A stretch of DNA of 50,074 nt from Oscillospiraceae bacterium (GCA_015065965.1 SVPH01000020.1:1-50074); one strand, 5' to 3'. Shown: positions 16,051 to 25,669, counted from the first letter of the stretch. Program-made: numbers and translations. The notes: generated by a model from the letters alone, not told the origin.

Positions 16051-17901
16051 TTATTCAAACAAATCGGGGTCATTGATATATGGGTTTTGGATGCGTTTTG
16101 CATCATAATATGCCTGTGGGAATTTGGGGTTTTCGTTCATGACGGGAAGAGATGCGTTGATTTCTTCGCTTTCGCCGTTACGCAGCAGTCTGCCTACAAC
16201 AACAAGCCTTGCATCCTCAAAATCATAGCAGCAGGTGGATAGGGTAACGATTTTGTCAGTTTCATTTATATCAACGCCTGTTGTGTAAAGTTTTCGTTTG
16301 TCAACCTCGGCAACATAGTCCATGAATTGCGAGTTGCCTGCGGCTGTAAATATATAATTGAAAACATGATTGTTATCGTCAATTGCCTTGCTGTTGGAGA
16401 TAAACACGGCATAGATTTTGAATTTATATTCGCCGTATAAGGTGTTGACCGTTATAATCGGCGCTTTCAGAAAACCGTCGATTTCCCTGTACTGTTCCAG
16501 CGTGCCGAAAATTTTATCGTCATGGCGCATGTTGTGACCGTAGATAATTGTGTTGCGGCTTAGAGATATCAAAGAATTGCGGTAATCAAAGAAAGGAGCA
16601 CCGTAATTCGTGCTGTTGCCGTAAAAATCCCTGCGTTCATAATAAACATTGTCTTCACATTGAACAACGGAAAAATCAATGTTCATTTCGGGTATGGAAA
16701 TCCAGCCCGCAAAATCGGGATTTGCGGCATAGAGTTCCGCATATGCCGGATTCATGCCATCCGGAAACTGAACATCGGGATGTTTTGCTCTTATATCTTC
16801 CCAAGGGTCTTTTTCTGCATTTGTTGTCTGAACAACCATTGATGCTAAGTCGGATGCCTGTTTTTGCTCTCGGTAAGGTTCGATTACATAGTAGTTCAGC
16901 AGAAACGCAAGGCTTGCAATCAAAGTAATTGTGGCTGTGACCAGCACTATACGGCGTATAATTTCTCTGTGGGGAAGTTTTTCTTTTCCGGCTTTTTTAC
17001 CGCTGATATCAAAAAGGAATTCTTCCGCTGAAGAATATCTCTCGGTTTTATCAAGAGCAAGAGATTTTTCGATAATTTTTTTCTCGTTTTCGGAAAGGGA
17101 TGCAGGCAATTTAAGTGCTGCCCCTTTCTTTCTTTGTTCGGCGGAAGGAGGCAGAGTGCCCGTTACGGCTTCGTAGAGAACAGCACCTATTGAATATATA
17201 TCTGTGTAAGTGCCGCAATGCTTTGCACCGAGTTCTTTTTCGGGCGCATCAAACGGCGAGAGCATGCTTTTGGGCGGATAGGTATAGCCTGTTAAAGAAG
17301 TGATTTTGTTATCATTTGTGATAATGGAATACGGCGATATACAGCCGTGCCATTTGCCTGATTTTTCGAGTTTGCAAACGCAGTCGGTAACGGGAGCGAG
17401 CAGGGCAACCGCCTTTGAAAACGACATCTTTTTGCCGTTGCCTATAAGTGATGACAGCGGAGTGCCGGAACTGATTTTGCTTACATAGTATATGGTTGAA
17501 TTTTCCGCAAAGCAGTCTGCGAATTCAAGAACACTGATTTTTGATACGGCACAGAGTTTTACAAAATGTGCGTAATATGCAGCAATCTCTTTGTCACCTC
17601 TAACGCTGCATTTTTCGTCATGATATTTGATGATGTATTCATCAGGCAGGCGATACATAAGCCTTGTTGGCAGATATTCATATATTTTAACTCTTTTGCG
17701 CTCCTGAGTATCCAGCGCATAATAAACAAGAAAGGAATTTGCCCTTGAAAAAGCACCGCCAAGCACATATCTGCCGCCGAGTTTTGTGCCGACGGGCAGT
17801 GAATATTCAAAATCGTTTTTGTTTGTACCGTTATAACCGCATTCAGGGCAGACTTTAACGGAATCGTCGCATTCGGACAGGCAGTTTATGCAGCGTTTCA
17901 A
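16051..17901 (-). CDS. Zinc ribbon - pseudokinase - TM - class B sortase fusion
   Basis: A 616-residue single-pass membrane protein. Residues 4-21 are a zinc ribbon (C4, C7, C18, C21). Residues 40-300 are a protein-kinase-like fold of the VAIKEYFP type: K72 is kept in RVKIYEYLP, but the Gly loop is degenerate, the HRD-to-N loop reads HGCISPYSI (185-193, no catalytic Asp) and DFG is replaced near 204 by LTG. It should therefore be a pseudokinase. Residues 317-340 are the only clear TM helix. Residues 375-575 are a sortase with H456 (IIYGHNM), C557 (TLSTC) and R565, and the spacing suits class B. The expected topology is kinase domain inside and sortase outside. The start is TTG with GGAGG 6 bases upstream. 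No LPxTG- or NPxTN-type substrate was seen in the window. Confidence 0.88.
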   Translation of the reverse strand: MKRCINCLSECDDSVKVCPECGYNGTNKNDFEYSLPVGTKLGGRYVLGGAFSRANSFLVYYALDTQERKRVKIYEYLPTRLMYRLPDEYIIKYHDEKCSVRGDKEIAAYYAHFVKLCAVSKISVLEFADCFAENSTIYYVSKISSGTPLSSLIGNGKKMSFSKAVALLAPVTDCVCKLEKSGKWHGCISPYSIITNDNKITSLTGYTYPPKSMLSPFDAPEKELGAKHCGTYTDIYSIGAVLYEAVTGTLPPSAEQRKKGAALKLPASLSENEKKIIEKSLALDKTERYSSAEEFLFDISGKKAGKEKLPHREIIRRIVLVTATITLIASLAFLLNYYVIEPYREQKQASDLASMVVQTTNAEKDPWEDIRAKHPDVQFPDGMNPAYAELYAANPDFAGWISIPEMNIDFSVVQCEDNVYYERRDFYGNSTNYGAPFFDYRNSLISLSRNTIIYGHNMRHDDKIFGTLEQYREIDGFLKAPIITVNTLYGEYKFKIYAVFISNSKAIDDNNHVFNYIFTAAGNSQFMDYVAEVDKRKLYTTGVDINETDKIVTLSTCCYDFEDARLVVVGRLLRNGESEEINASLPVMNENPKFPQAYYDAKRIQNPYINDPDLFE

Positions 17902-17980
17902 AGCAATCCTCCTTTCTTTTGTTGCATTAAATTAAAAATTGTGATATATTTAATCCACAAATCGTGATTAAGGTGATTTT

Positions 17981-18562
17981 ATGGATAACGGATTTTTTGC
18001 AATGGTTTCAAGAATGAAATATATTAACCGCTGGGCGCTCATGAGGAACGAACACAGCGAAAATCTCTGTGAGCACAGTTTTGAGGTCGCGGTTATTGCT
18101 CATGCGCTTGCCGTAATCGGCAACAAGCGTTTCGGCAAAAATTTAAACGGTGAGAGAGCGGCTCTTATCGGTCTTTATCACGATGCGCCCGAAACTCTTA
18201 CGGGCGATATGCCGACTCCCGTCAAATATTACAGCGAGGAAGTGCGTAATGCATATAAAACCGTTGAGGAAAATGCGTGCAAGAGCCTTGTTGCAATGCT
18301 GCCCGAGGATTTCAGAGAGGATTATTCCGCAATGTTCTTGCCCGAAAACGGTGATGAAGAACTCTGGAAAATTGTTAAGGCTGCCGATAAAATCAGCGCG
18401 CTGATAAAGTGCATTGAAGAGAAAAAGGCGGGCAACAGCGAGTTTGTCAAAGCAGGCGAAGGAATAAAGACAGCAATCGAAAATCTTGATTTGCCCGAGG
18501 CAAAGGTTTTTGTTGAGGAATTCCTGCCTGCATATGAAATGACACTTGATGAATTAAGATAG
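17981..18562 (+). CDS. yfbR: HD-domain 5'-deoxynucleotidase, YfbR type
   Basis: A 193-residue metal-dependent phosphohydrolase. The N-terminal MVSRMKYINRWALMRNEHSENLCEHSFEVA and ALIGLYHDAPETLTGDMPTPVKYY match YfbR closely, giving the HD-superfamily ligands H (EHS), HD (YHD) and a later D in VKAADKISALIKC. YfbR removes phosphate from deoxynucleoside 5'-monophosphates, which matters for dNTP balance. It is divergent from the sortase gene and converges with the amidohydrolase gene 1 base away, with no terminator between them. Confidence 0.9.
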   Translation: MDNGFFAMVSRMKYINRWALMRNEHSENLCEHSFEVAVIAHALAVIGNKRFGKNLNGERAALIGLYHDAPETLTGDMPTPVKYYSEEVRNAYKTVEENACKSLVAMLPEDFREDYSAMFLPENGDEELWKIVKAADKISALIKCIEEKKAGNSEFVKAGEGIKTAIENLDLPEAKVFVEEFLPAYEMTLDELR

Positions 18563-18563
18563 T

Positions 18564-19367
18564 TTACAGACCGAGCAGTCTTTGTGCGTTACCGCCGAGG
18601 ACTGCTTTTTCTTCTTCCGCAGTCAGACCGAAACATTTGATGAGTTCCATATCCTGTGAGGGTGCATTCCACGGTGCATCGCTGCCGAAAAGGATTTTGT
18701 CCGCTCCGTGCATATCAATGATTTCTTTTGCATATCGGGGTGTGATTGTGCCGTAGCAATAGGCGGTGTCAAGATAAACATTTTTGCCTGCAAGATGCTT
18801 GCGTGTTTCGGGGAGTGACCATATTCCGCCGAAGTGAGCCGCAACAACAGGCGAGCCGCCGAATACGGGCAGAACTTTTGCGAGCGCTTCGGCTGTGCAG
18901 TGAACGGGTTCGGGGTAGCCGATATCGTAGCCGCAGTGGAAAAGGGTTATCAGACCGAGTTCGCCGATTTTTTCGTATATAGGCAGCATTCTTTTTTCGT
19001 CAACAAAAAAGCCCTGATAATCGGGGTGAAGTTTTACTCCTTTTATGCCGTTTGCCTTGAGTCTTTCAAGTTCACTGAGTGCATCGGCGCTGTCCGGATG
19101 AACGCTGCCGAAAGGTATTATTCCGTCAACTTCTTTAAGCGAGATTGCAAAATTATTAACGCTTGTCTGCTGATGAGGATTTGTTGCGATGTTAAGCACA
19201 ACCGAATAATCAACGCCGTCGCCTTTTTGCAGTTCAAGCAGGCTGTTGACAGTGCCGCGGTGAAACGGTCTTGTTATACCTGAGCGAAGCCTTAACTGTT
19301 CGATTGCTTTTTCTGCAATTTTATCGGGAAAACAGTGGGTATGGAAATCTATTATCACATATTTCAC
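18564..19367 (-). CDS. Amidohydrolase family protein (amidohydro_2 type)
   Basis: A 267-residue TIM-barrel hydrolase. The metal-binding motif is DFHTHCFPD at the N-terminus. Further ligands are seen in GVKLHPDYQGF (His), TLFHCGYD (His), VVAAHFGG (His) and LFGSDAPW (Asp), followed by the family ending GGNAQRLLGL. Relatives include decarboxylases such as ACMSD and various hydrolases, so the substrate cannot be told. No clear partner lies next to it. It has its own start at the edge of the 210-base gap before rimP. Confidence 0.8.
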   Translation of the reverse strand: MKYVIIDFHTHCFPDKIAEKAIEQLRLRSGITRPFHRGTVNSLLELQKGDGVDYSVVLNIATNPHQQTSVNNFAISLKEVDGIIPFGSVHPDSADALSELERLKANGIKGVKLHPDYQGFFVDEKRMLPIYEKIGELGLITLFHCGYDIGYPEPVHCTAEALAKVLPVFGGSPVVAAHFGGIWSLPETRKHLAGKNVYLDTAYCYGTITPRYAKEIIDMHGADKILFGSDAPWNAPSQDMELIKCFGLTAEEEKAVLGGNAQRLLGL

Positions 19368-19450
19368 GCTTTCATTTTTGTGTATTCTATCTTATTTTAC
19401 ACCCAAAATAAGACCATATCAATAACAAAATATAAAATTTTAAAAAATAC

Positions 19451-19479
19451 TTGATATTTATAATAATGTGTGTTAAAAT
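19451..19479 (+). promoter_or_regulatory. sigma-A promoter of the rimP-nusA-infB operon
   Basis: TTGATA (19451-19456), a 17 bp spacer and TAAAAT (19474-19479) lie about 100 bases upstream of rimP. They precede the leader hairpin at 19507. Confidence 0.75.
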
Positions 19480-19506
19480 ATCGACAGTAGGATTATGTAT
19501 TTCATG

Positions 19507-19533
19507 AGAGTGGGGCGACCCGCTCTTTTGTTT
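19507..19533 (+). terminator. Leader hairpin with T run before rimP (probable NusA-sensitive attenuator)
   Basis: AGAGTGGG/CCCGCTCT closes over a GCGA tetraloop and is followed by TTTTGTTT. It sits 20 bases after the expected transcription start and before rimP. In Bacillus subtilis the rimP-nusA operon is autoregulated by a weak, NusA-stimulated terminator in the leader, and this hairpin has the right place and shape. The functional link here is inference. Confidence 0.6.
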
Positions 19534-19577
19534 ATGCAGAAAACATTTTTCACAAAAAGAAAAAAGGAGAATAACTC

Positions 19578-20054
19578 ATGGCAAAAGGTAAGGGCGGCAA
19601 CACCGTAGCCGCTGTTTGGGAAATTGCACAGCCCATAGCCGAAGAACTCGGTCTTGAGATTTGGGATATACGCTTTGTCAAGGAAGGTGCAGATTGGTTT
19701 TTGCGTATCTTTATTGATAAAGAGGGCGGAGTCGGTATTACAGACTGTGAGAATATGAGCCGCGCAATTGATAAACCTCTTGATGATGCAGACCCGATTG
19801 AGCAGAGTTACTGCCTTGAGGTTTCATCACCCGGTGTTGAAAGGGAACTCACAAGAGAAACCCATTTTGAAGCCTGCAAAGGTGAAAAAATCAAAGTGAA
19901 GTTTATCAGAGCAATTGAGGGTGTGCGTGAATTCGCAGGCGTGCTTGAGGAGTTTGACGGCAAGGTTATAACCATGCGCCTTGAGGACGGCAACGCAATG
20001 TGCTTTGAGAAAAAAGAAACAAGTTACATCAAACTTGATGATTTCAGTTTTTAA
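19578..20054 (+). CDS. rimP: Ribosome maturation factor RimP
   Basis: RimP aids 30S assembly. The 158-residue product has the two-domain family form: an N-terminal alpha/beta domain with LGLEIWDIRFVKEGADWFLRIFID and the DCENMSRAID segment, the linker YCLEVSSPGVERELTRE, then a C-terminal SH3-like barrel. AAGGAG lies just upstream of the ATG. It is first in the conserved rimP-nusA-ylxR-ylxQ-infB-rbfA operon. Confidence 0.95.
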   Translation: MAKGKGGNTVAAVWEIAQPIAEELGLEIWDIRFVKEGADWFLRIFIDKEGGVGITDCENMSRAIDKPLDDADPIEQSYCLEVSSPGVERELTRETHFEACKGEKIKVKFIRAIEGVREFAGVLEEFDGKVITMRLEDGNAMCFEKKETSYIKLDDFSF

Positions 20055-20075
20055 TTGAAAGGAACGGTCAGAAAA

Positions 20076-21140
20076 ATGAAAAACAACGAATTTTTCGAGG
20101 CAGTGAAATTCCTCAGCAAAGAAAAGAAGATTGCAGAGGATGCGCTGTTTGAAGGTATTCAAAGAGCCATCGTAACAGCGGTTAAGAGAGATTATAATAA
20201 CAAGGACATCGTTTTCTGCGAAATTGACCCCGATGAGCAGAAATTCAGAGTTTTCGTTCGCAAAAATGTTGTAACGGAAGTTCTTGACCCCGATGAAGAT
20301 ATGACTGTTGAGCAGGCGCAGAGATTCAAGAAGAACGCTCTTGCAGGCGATATCGTTGAAATTGAACTTGAAACAAAAGAAGTAAGCCGTATTGCCGCTG
20401 AAAAAGGCAAGCACATTCTCCGCCAGGCAATAAGAGAGGCTGAGCACGGTCAGATTAAGGCTGAGTTTGAAACCAAGAAACAGGAAATCGTTACTGCTAA
20501 GGTTTCAAAGGTTGACCCCGAAACTCTTGATGCATTTGTTGAAATCGGCAAAATCAGCGAAAGACTTCTCAGAAGCGAGCAACTTCCCACAGATAACTTC
20601 TCGGCAGGCGATATCATCAAGGTTTATGTTGCTGAAATCAGAGAAGCAACAAAGGGCCCCAGAGCAACAATTTCAAGAACTCATCCCGGTCTTGTCCGCC
20701 GTCTTCTTGAAAGCGAAGTTCCCGAAATTTTTGACGGCACAGTTGAAATCATGTCTGTTTCGCGTGAGGCCGGTTCAAGAAGCAAGATTGCCGTTCATTC
20801 AGCCGATGAAAATGTTGATCCCGTAGGTGCATGTATCGGTCAGCGCGGCGCACGTGTCAACAAGATTGTTGATATCCTCGGCGGCGAAAAACTCGATATT
20901 GTTCGCTACAGTGAAGATCCCACTCAGTATGTTGCTGCTGCTCTTGCTCCGGCAGACGTTATTTCCGTAACTGTTGAGAACGAAGAGGAGCATTCATGCA
21001 AGGTAGTTGTTCCCAACAGCCAACTTTCACTTGCAATCGGCAACAAGGGTCAGAATGCGCGCCTTGCCGCTAAACTTACAGGCTGGAAAATAGATATCAA
21101 TCCCGAAACGGAAGAACCCGTTATCAATTTTGACGAATAA
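20076..21140 (+). CDS. nusA: Transcription termination/antitermination factor NusA
   Basis: NusA binds RNA polymerase and promotes pausing, intrinsic termination and antitermination. The 354-residue protein has the N-terminal polymerase-binding domain (FFEAVKFLSKEKKIAEDALFEGIQRAI), an S1 domain around 135-200, KH1 (GACIGQRGARVNKIVDILGGEKLDIVRYSEDP) and KH2 (LAIGNKGQNARLAAKLTGWKIDI). There is no C-terminal acidic-repeat extension, as is normal for Firmicutes. The ATG at 20076 matches the family start, and an in-frame TTG at 20055 is less likely. Confidence 0.97.
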   Translation: MKNNEFFEAVKFLSKEKKIAEDALFEGIQRAIVTAVKRDYNNKDIVFCEIDPDEQKFRVFVRKNVVTEVLDPDEDMTVEQAQRFKKNALAGDIVEIELETKEVSRIAAEKGKHILRQAIREAEHGQIKAEFETKKQEIVTAKVSKVDPETLDAFVEIGKISERLLRSEQLPTDNFSAGDIIKVYVAEIREATKGPRATISRTHPGLVRRLLESEVPEIFDGTVEIMSVSREAGSRSKIAVHSADENVDPVGACIGQRGARVNKIVDILGGEKLDIVRYSEDPTQYVAAALAPADVISVTVENEEEHSCKVVVPNSQLSLAIGNKGQNARLAAKLTGWKIDINPETEEPVINFDE

Positions 21141-21198
21141 TTAATTTTATCGAATATTTTATAAAATAATCCATAATAACCTATTAAGGAGTTGAACC

Positions 21199-21465
21199 AT
21201 GCAGACCCGTCGAATACCAATGAGAAAATGCACAGGTTGCAATGAAATGAAGCCTAAAAAAGAACTTGTCAGGGTGGTTAAAAGCCCTGAGGGTGAAATA
21301 TCGCTTGACCTTACCGGCAAAAAGCCCGGCAGAGGCGCATATGTGTGCCGTGATGCAGAGTGTCTTGTAAAAGCAAGGAAGGCAAAGAGGCTTGAGAAAG
21401 CATTCTCATGTGAAATTCCCGACGGAGTTTACGAGAGAATGGAGGAAGAGTTAAAAAATGAATGA
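21199..21465 (+). CDS. ylxR: YlxR/RnpM family RNA-binding protein
   Basis: An 88-residue protein with the YlxR signature RRIPMRKCTGCNEMKPKKELVRVV, the GRGAY loop and conserved Cys residues (C12, C15, then C49 and C54). In B. subtilis the homologue, renamed RnpM, binds and tunes RNase P. That is family knowledge and not visible here. A 58-base gap separates it from nusA. It overlaps ylxQ by 8 bases. Confidence 0.92.
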   Translation: MQTRRIPMRKCTGCNEMKPKKELVRVVKSPEGEISLDLTGKKPGRGAYVCRDAECLVKARKAKRLEKAFSCEIPDGVYERMEEELKNE

Positions 21466-21790
21466 TAACCCAAAACTCATCTCTCTTCTCGGCATGTGCC
21501 GCAGGGCAGGCCGCTTAAGTTGCGGTCATGATGCGGCGATAGGTTCGGTCAGAAGCAAAAGCGCAAAACTCTGCCTGCTGAGCAGCGATTCTTCTCAGCG
21601 GCTGAGGAAAGAGATAGAGCGTGAAGCCGCCTTTGACGGAAGGGATATCCCCGTCAGGGTGCTCACTTCAACAATAGATGAAATAGGTAAAGCCACGGGG
21701 CTTAAATCAGCAGTGGTAACCGTTAATGACGAAGGCTTTGCAAAAACAATGCTTGGGCTTCTGAACACAACAGAGGAGGTTAATCTATGA
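21458..21790 (+). CDS. ylxQ: YlxQ, L7Ae-type ribosomal/RNA-binding protein
   Basis: A 110-residue protein of the L7Ae/L30e/S12e fold, which binds kink-turn RNA. It opens [40 protein letters not shown], the standard YlxQ start. Its exact role is unknown in any organism. It overlaps ylxR and then infB (ATGA) and so is translationally coupled on both sides. Confidence 0.9.
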   Translation: MNDNPKLISLLGMCRRAGRLSCGHDAAIGSVRSKSAKLCLLSSDSSQRLRKEIEREAAFDGRDIPVRVLTSTIDEIGKATGLKSAVVTVNDEGFAKTMLGLLNTTEEVNL

Positions 21791-24276
21791 TTAATAAATA
21801 CAGAGTACATGAAGTCGCTAAAGACTTTGATATCAAGAGCAACATAGTTGTTGATTTGCTTGCAAAATATTTTGACGGGCAGAAGAAGCATATGACTGCT
21901 CTTGAAGAAGATGAACTTGATATAGTTTTTGAAACTTTTACAAAGGAAAATGAGGTTGCAGACCTCAACGAATATTTTGAGTTTATGCCTGCCGCAAAAA
22001 AGGCAAAAGAAAAGCCAGTTGAAAAGGCAGAGGAAGAAAAGGCTGAACCGGCTCCTGAAAAGAAAGCGGAGAAAGCACCTGAAAAGACTCCCGAAAAGAA
22101 GCCGGAGAAAAAGGCTGAGCCTGCAAAGAAGGCTGAGGATAAGAAACCTGCGGCTCCCGAAAAGAAAGAGCAGAAGAATGAGAAAAAACCTGTTCAGCAG
22201 CCTAAGGCGGATAAACTTCCTCCCATGCCCAAAAAGCAGCCCAAACCCGAAGTTAAAGAAAAAGAAAACAAGCCTATGCAGTCCAGAACAAAGGGTGAGA
22301 TGCGTACAATTGACACCCGTGCAGGCAATGTTGACCTTGAAAAATATAACGAGAGATATGAAAATATCGCTCCCGAAAACAAAACAAAGCAGCATGAGGG
22401 TGCGGTTAAAAAGCAGAAACTCAAGCAGAAGAGCCAGCAGTACAGAAAGCAGGGTATGCGTTCTTCAAGACGCGAAACCGAGGCTGAAAGACTCAAGAGA
22501 ATCGCTGCTGAAAGAGCAAAGAAACCTCAGATGCAACTTAAACTGCCCGAGGAAATTACAGTCGGCGAACTCGCTGCAATGCTTAAGATGACTGCCGCTG
22601 AAGTTATAAAGAAACTCTTTACACTCGGTCAGATGGCAACCGTTAACGAAGTTCTTGATTACGAAACAGCAGCCATTGTTGCAGAAGAACTCGGTGCAAA
22701 GGTTGAAAAAGAAGTTGTTGTCACCATTGAGGACAGAATCATTGACGACCATGTTGACGATGAAAGCGAACTCATTGCAAGAGACCCCGTTGTTGTTGTT
22801 ATGGGTCACGTTGACCATGGTAAAACATCGCTTCTTGATGCTATCAGAAATACATCCGTTACTTCAACCGAAGCAGGCGGTATCACTCAGCATATCGGTG
22901 CTTACAGAGTTAACCTCAACGGTTCGGATATTACTTTCCTTGACACTCCCGGTCACGCAGCGTTTACATCAATGCGTCTGAGAGGTGCAATGGCAACGGA
23001 TATTGCTATCCTTGTTGTTGCCGCTGATGACGGTATCATGCCCCAGACAATTGAGGCTATCAACCATGCAAAGGCTGCAGGTGTTCAGATTATCGTTGCC
23101 ATCAACAAGATGGATAAACCTGCCGCAAACCCCGATAGAGTTCTTCAGCAACTCACGGAATATGAACTCGTTCCCGAAGAATGGGGCGGCGAAACAATCT
23201 GCGTTCCCGTTTCCGCTCTTACAAGACAGGGTATTGATAATCTCCTTGAATCAGTTCTCCTTGTTGCTGAAATGCAGGAACTCAAGGCTAACCCCAACCG
23301 CTCGGCAAAGGGCGTAGTTATTGAAGCAAGACTTGATAAGGGCAGAGGCCCCGTTTCAACTCTCCTTGTTCAGAACGGTACTCTTAAATCAGGCGATATC
23401 ATCGTTGCGGGCACAGCAGTTGGCCGTGTAAGAGTTATGACTGACGATAAGGGCAGAAAAGTTAACGAGGCAGGTCCCTCCGTTCCCGTTGAAATCATGG
23501 GTCTTGCAGAAGTTCCTCAGGCGGGCGACGGCTTTGACGCCGTTAACGATGAACGCCTTGCAAGAGAACTTGTTGAGCAGAGAAAATCAAAGGCTAAGGA
23601 AGAGCAGTTCAAAGAGTTCCAGAAGGTTACTCTTGATAACCTCTTTGCATCAATTCAGGAAGGTCAACTCAAAGACCTTAACATCATCATCAAGGCTGAC
23701 GTTCAGGGTTCGGCAGAGGCTGTTAAGCAGAGCCTTGTCAAACTCTCAAATGATGAAGTCAGAGTTAAAGTTATCCACAGCGGTGTAGGCGCTGTTACCG
23801 AGAGCGATGTTATGCTTGCAAATGCATCCGCAGCAATCATTGTCGGCTTCAATGTAAGACCCGATAACGTTGCATCCGAGGTGGCAGAGCGTGACGGTGT
23901 TGAAATCAGAACTTACAGAGTTATTTATGACTGTATCGAAGAAGTTGAAGCCGCTATCAAGGGTATGCTTGCTCCCAAGTTCAGAGATGTTGATATCGGT
24001 AAGGCAGAAGTCCGTCAGGTTGTTAAGATTTCATCAGTCGGTAACGTTGCAGGCTGCCATGTTATAAACGGCAAAATCACCAGAGGCGCAAAAATCAGAG
24101 TTGTCCGTGACGGTATTGTTATCACCGAGGATGAAATGGCTTCTCTTAAGCGTTTCAAGGATGACGTAAAAGAAGTTGCATCGGGCTTTGACTGCGGTAT
24201 CGGTCTTAATAAGTTCAATGACATCAAGGAAGGCGACATTTTTGAAGCCTTCATCACAGAGGAGTACAGAGATTAA
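21787..24276 (+). CDS. infB: Translation initiation factor IF-2
   Basis: IF-2 is the GTPase that brings fMet-tRNA to the 30S subunit and promotes subunit joining. The 829-residue protein has a small IF2_N domain (1-55), a long Lys/Glu/Pro/Ala low-complexity linker (about 70-165), a second IF2_N domain (about 255-305), and the G domain from about 335 ([15 protein letters not shown] at 340, [18 protein letters not shown]). Domains II, III and the C-terminal fMet-tRNA-binding domain follow. The linker makes large open frames in other registers that are not genes. Confidence 0.97.
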   Translation: MINKYRVHEVAKDFDIKSNIVVDLLAKYFDGQKKHMTALEEDELDIVFETFTKENEVADLNEYFEFMPAAKKAKEKPVEKAEEEKAEPAPEKKAEKAPEKTPEKKPEKKAEPAKKAEDKKPAAPEKKEQKNEKKPVQQPKADKLPPMPKKQPKPEVKEKENKPMQSRTKGEMRTIDTRAGNVDLEKYNERYENIAPENKTKQHEGAVKKQKLKQKSQQYRKQGMRSSRRETEAERLKRIAAERAKKPQMQLKLPEEITVGELAAMLKMTAAEVIKKLFTLGQMATVNEVLDYETAAIVAEELGAKVEKEVVVTIEDRIIDDHVDDESELIARDPVVVVMGHVDHGKTSLLDAIRNTSVTSTEAGGITQHIGAYRVNLNGSDITFLDTPGHAAFTSMRLRGAMATDIAILVVAADDGIMPQTIEAINHAKAAGVQIIVAINKMDKPAANPDRVLQQLTEYELVPEEWGGETICVPVSALTRQGIDNLLESVLLVAEMQELKANPNRSAKGVVIEARLDKGRGPVSTLLVQNGTLKSGDIIVAGTAVGRVRVMTDDKGRKVNEAGPSVPVEIMGLAEVPQAGDGFDAVNDERLARELVEQRKSKAKEEQFKEFQKVTLDNLFASIQEGQLKDLNIIIKADVQGSAEAVKQSLVKLSNDEVRVKVIHSGVGAVTESDVMLANASAAIIVGFNVRPDNVASEVAERDGVEIRTYRVIYDCIEEVEAAIKGMLAPKFRDVDIGKAEVRQVVKISSVGNVAGCHVINGKITRGAKIRVVRDGIVITEDEMASLKRFKDDVKEVASGFDCGIGLNKFNDIKEGDIFEAFITEEYRD

Positions 24277-24278
24277 TT

Positions 24279-24635
24279 ATGGCAGGATACAGAATTGACA
24301 GAGTGTCCGAAGATATAAGAAGAGAAATAGCCGCTATCATGCGTGAACTCAAAGACCCCAGAATTCAGGGCATGCTCACCGTTGTTAATGTTGAGGTAAG
24401 TTCCGATGCATCTTTTGCAAAGGTTTACGTCAGCGCAATGGAAGGCATTGAAACTGCAAAACTTGCTGTTAAGGGTCTTACCAGCGCAACGGGCTATATC
24501 CGAAGAGAGGTTGGCAAACGCCTGCATCTTCGCAAAACTCCCGAACTTAAATTTGTTGCTGATGACTCCATTGAAAGAGGCATGGGTATCGCAAAAATGC
24601 TCGGAGATATCACTTCGGACGTAAATGATGATTAA
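24279..24635 (+). CDS. rbfA: Ribosome-binding factor A
   Basis: RbfA is a KH-fold 30S assembly factor that binds near helix 1 of 16S rRNA. The 118-residue product has YRIDRVSEDIRREIAAIMRELKDPRI, VSSDASFAKVYVS and the LRKTPELKFVADDSIERG ending typical of the family. It starts 2 bases after infB and precedes nrnA. Confidence 0.95.
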   Translation: MAGYRIDRVSEDIRREIAAIMRELKDPRIQGMLTVVNVEVSSDASFAKVYVSAMEGIETAKLAVKGLTSATGYIRREVGKRLHLRKTPELKFVADDSIERGMGIAKMLGDITSDVNDD

Positions 24636-24656
24636 AATTTGTAAGGAGCGTTGATC

Positions 24657-25622
24657 ATGAGAATTGACCTGCGCGAAACTGCTGAAATTCTTCAGAATTC
24701 CGATAAAATATTGCTTTTGTGCCATTCGCATCCCGATGGCGACACTCTTGGCAGCGCAACTGCGCTTGCCCGTGCACTCACGGCGAAAGGCAAAAAGGTA
24801 AAGGTTGACTGTGCCGACCCTATTCCAAAGGATTTTTCCTTTATGTTTGAAAACCTTGCCAACGAGGATTTTGAGCCGGAACTTATTGCTGCGATTGATG
24901 TTGCTGATATAAAGTTGCTTGGTAAAGAATATGAGGGCAAGTATGGCGGCAAAATAGACCTTTGTATTGACCACCACGGTTCAAATATGCTTTATGCCGA
25001 TAAAGTCTGCCTTGAGGCGGACTCGGCTTCTGCGGCTGAAATGATATATCTGCTTCTGAAAATGATGGATGCGGATATAACTCCTGATATTGCTTCGTGC
25101 CTTTTCACGGGTGTTTCAACCGATACGGGATGTTTCCGTTTTTCAAATACAACGGTCAGAACATTTGAGATTGCCGCAGAACTTGCAAAGCACGGCGCAG
25201 ACACCTATAACATTATTCAGGTTTTCTTTGAAACAAAAACAAAGACATATGCTGCGCTTGAACGCCTTGCGTTGGACAGCATGCGCCTTTATTTCTCAGA
25301 CCGATGCGCGCTTATCTGCATAACGCAGGATATGTATGCAAAAAGCGGTTCGGATGAAAGCGAAGTTGACCGCATATCCAATCTGCCCCGTCAGATTGAG
25401 GGTGTGCTTGTAGGTGTTACCATGCGTGAACTCAAGGACGGCAACTTCAAGGCATCGGTGCGCACTCACGGCGATATCGACGCATCCGCAATCTGTAAAA
25501 GGCTTGGCGGCGGCGGTCACATGGGTGCAGCAGGCTGCACGCTTTACGGCACAAAGCAGCAGGCAATCAACTCTCTGCTTAAAGAAGTTCAGGCTGAGAT
25601 TGATGCCTATAGGATAAATTAA
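24657..25622 (+). CDS. nrnA: NrnA-type DHH phosphoesterase (nanoRNase / pAp phosphatase)
   Basis: A 321-residue DHH/DHHA1 protein. NrnA degrades short oligoribonucleotides and dephosphorylates 3'-phosphoadenosine 5'-phosphate. The metal motifs are CHSHPDGDTLGS, the Asp in AAIDVAD, IDHHGSN (the DHH itself) and a later Asp in STDTG. The C-terminal DHHA1 domain carries RLGGGGHMGAAGCTL. AAGGAG is 8 bases from the ATG at 24657, which is preferred to the TTG two codons upstream. A terminator follows directly. Confidence 0.92.
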   Translation: MRIDLRETAEILQNSDKILLLCHSHPDGDTLGSATALARALTAKGKKVKVDCADPIPKDFSFMFENLANEDFEPELIAAIDVADIKLLGKEYEGKYGGKIDLCIDHHGSNMLYADKVCLEADSASAAEMIYLLLKMMDADITPDIASCLFTGVSTDTGCFRFSNTTVRTFEIAAELAKHGADTYNIIQVFFETKTKTYAALERLALDSMRLYFSDRCALICITQDMYAKSGSDESEVDRISNLPRQIEGVLVGVTMRELKDGNFKASVRTHGDIDASAICKRLGGGGHMGAAGCTLYGTKQQAINSLLKEVQAEIDAYRIN

Positions 25623-25653
25623 AAAACGGGCAGCCTCACGGTTGCCCTTTTTT
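25623..25653 (+). terminator. Intrinsic terminator between nrnA and truB
   Basis: GGGCAGCC-TCAC-GGTTGCCC (one G-U pair) is followed by TTTTTT. It sits directly after the nrnA stop and only 17 bases before the truB start, so truB is reached only by read-through or by a promoter not seen here. Confidence 0.8.
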
Positions 25654-25669
25654 GGTGAAAGGAATTAAC

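Noticed and set aside
21595-22395. 266-residue minus-strand frame, Leu/Phe-rich
   Set aside because: It is antisense to the Lys/Glu-rich linker of infB. AAG and GAA codons read backward give Leu and Phe, so the apparent membrane protein is an artefact.
21929-22591. 220-residue plus-strand frame inside infB
   Set aside because: It is the infB linker read in a shifted frame, with low complexity and no start signal.
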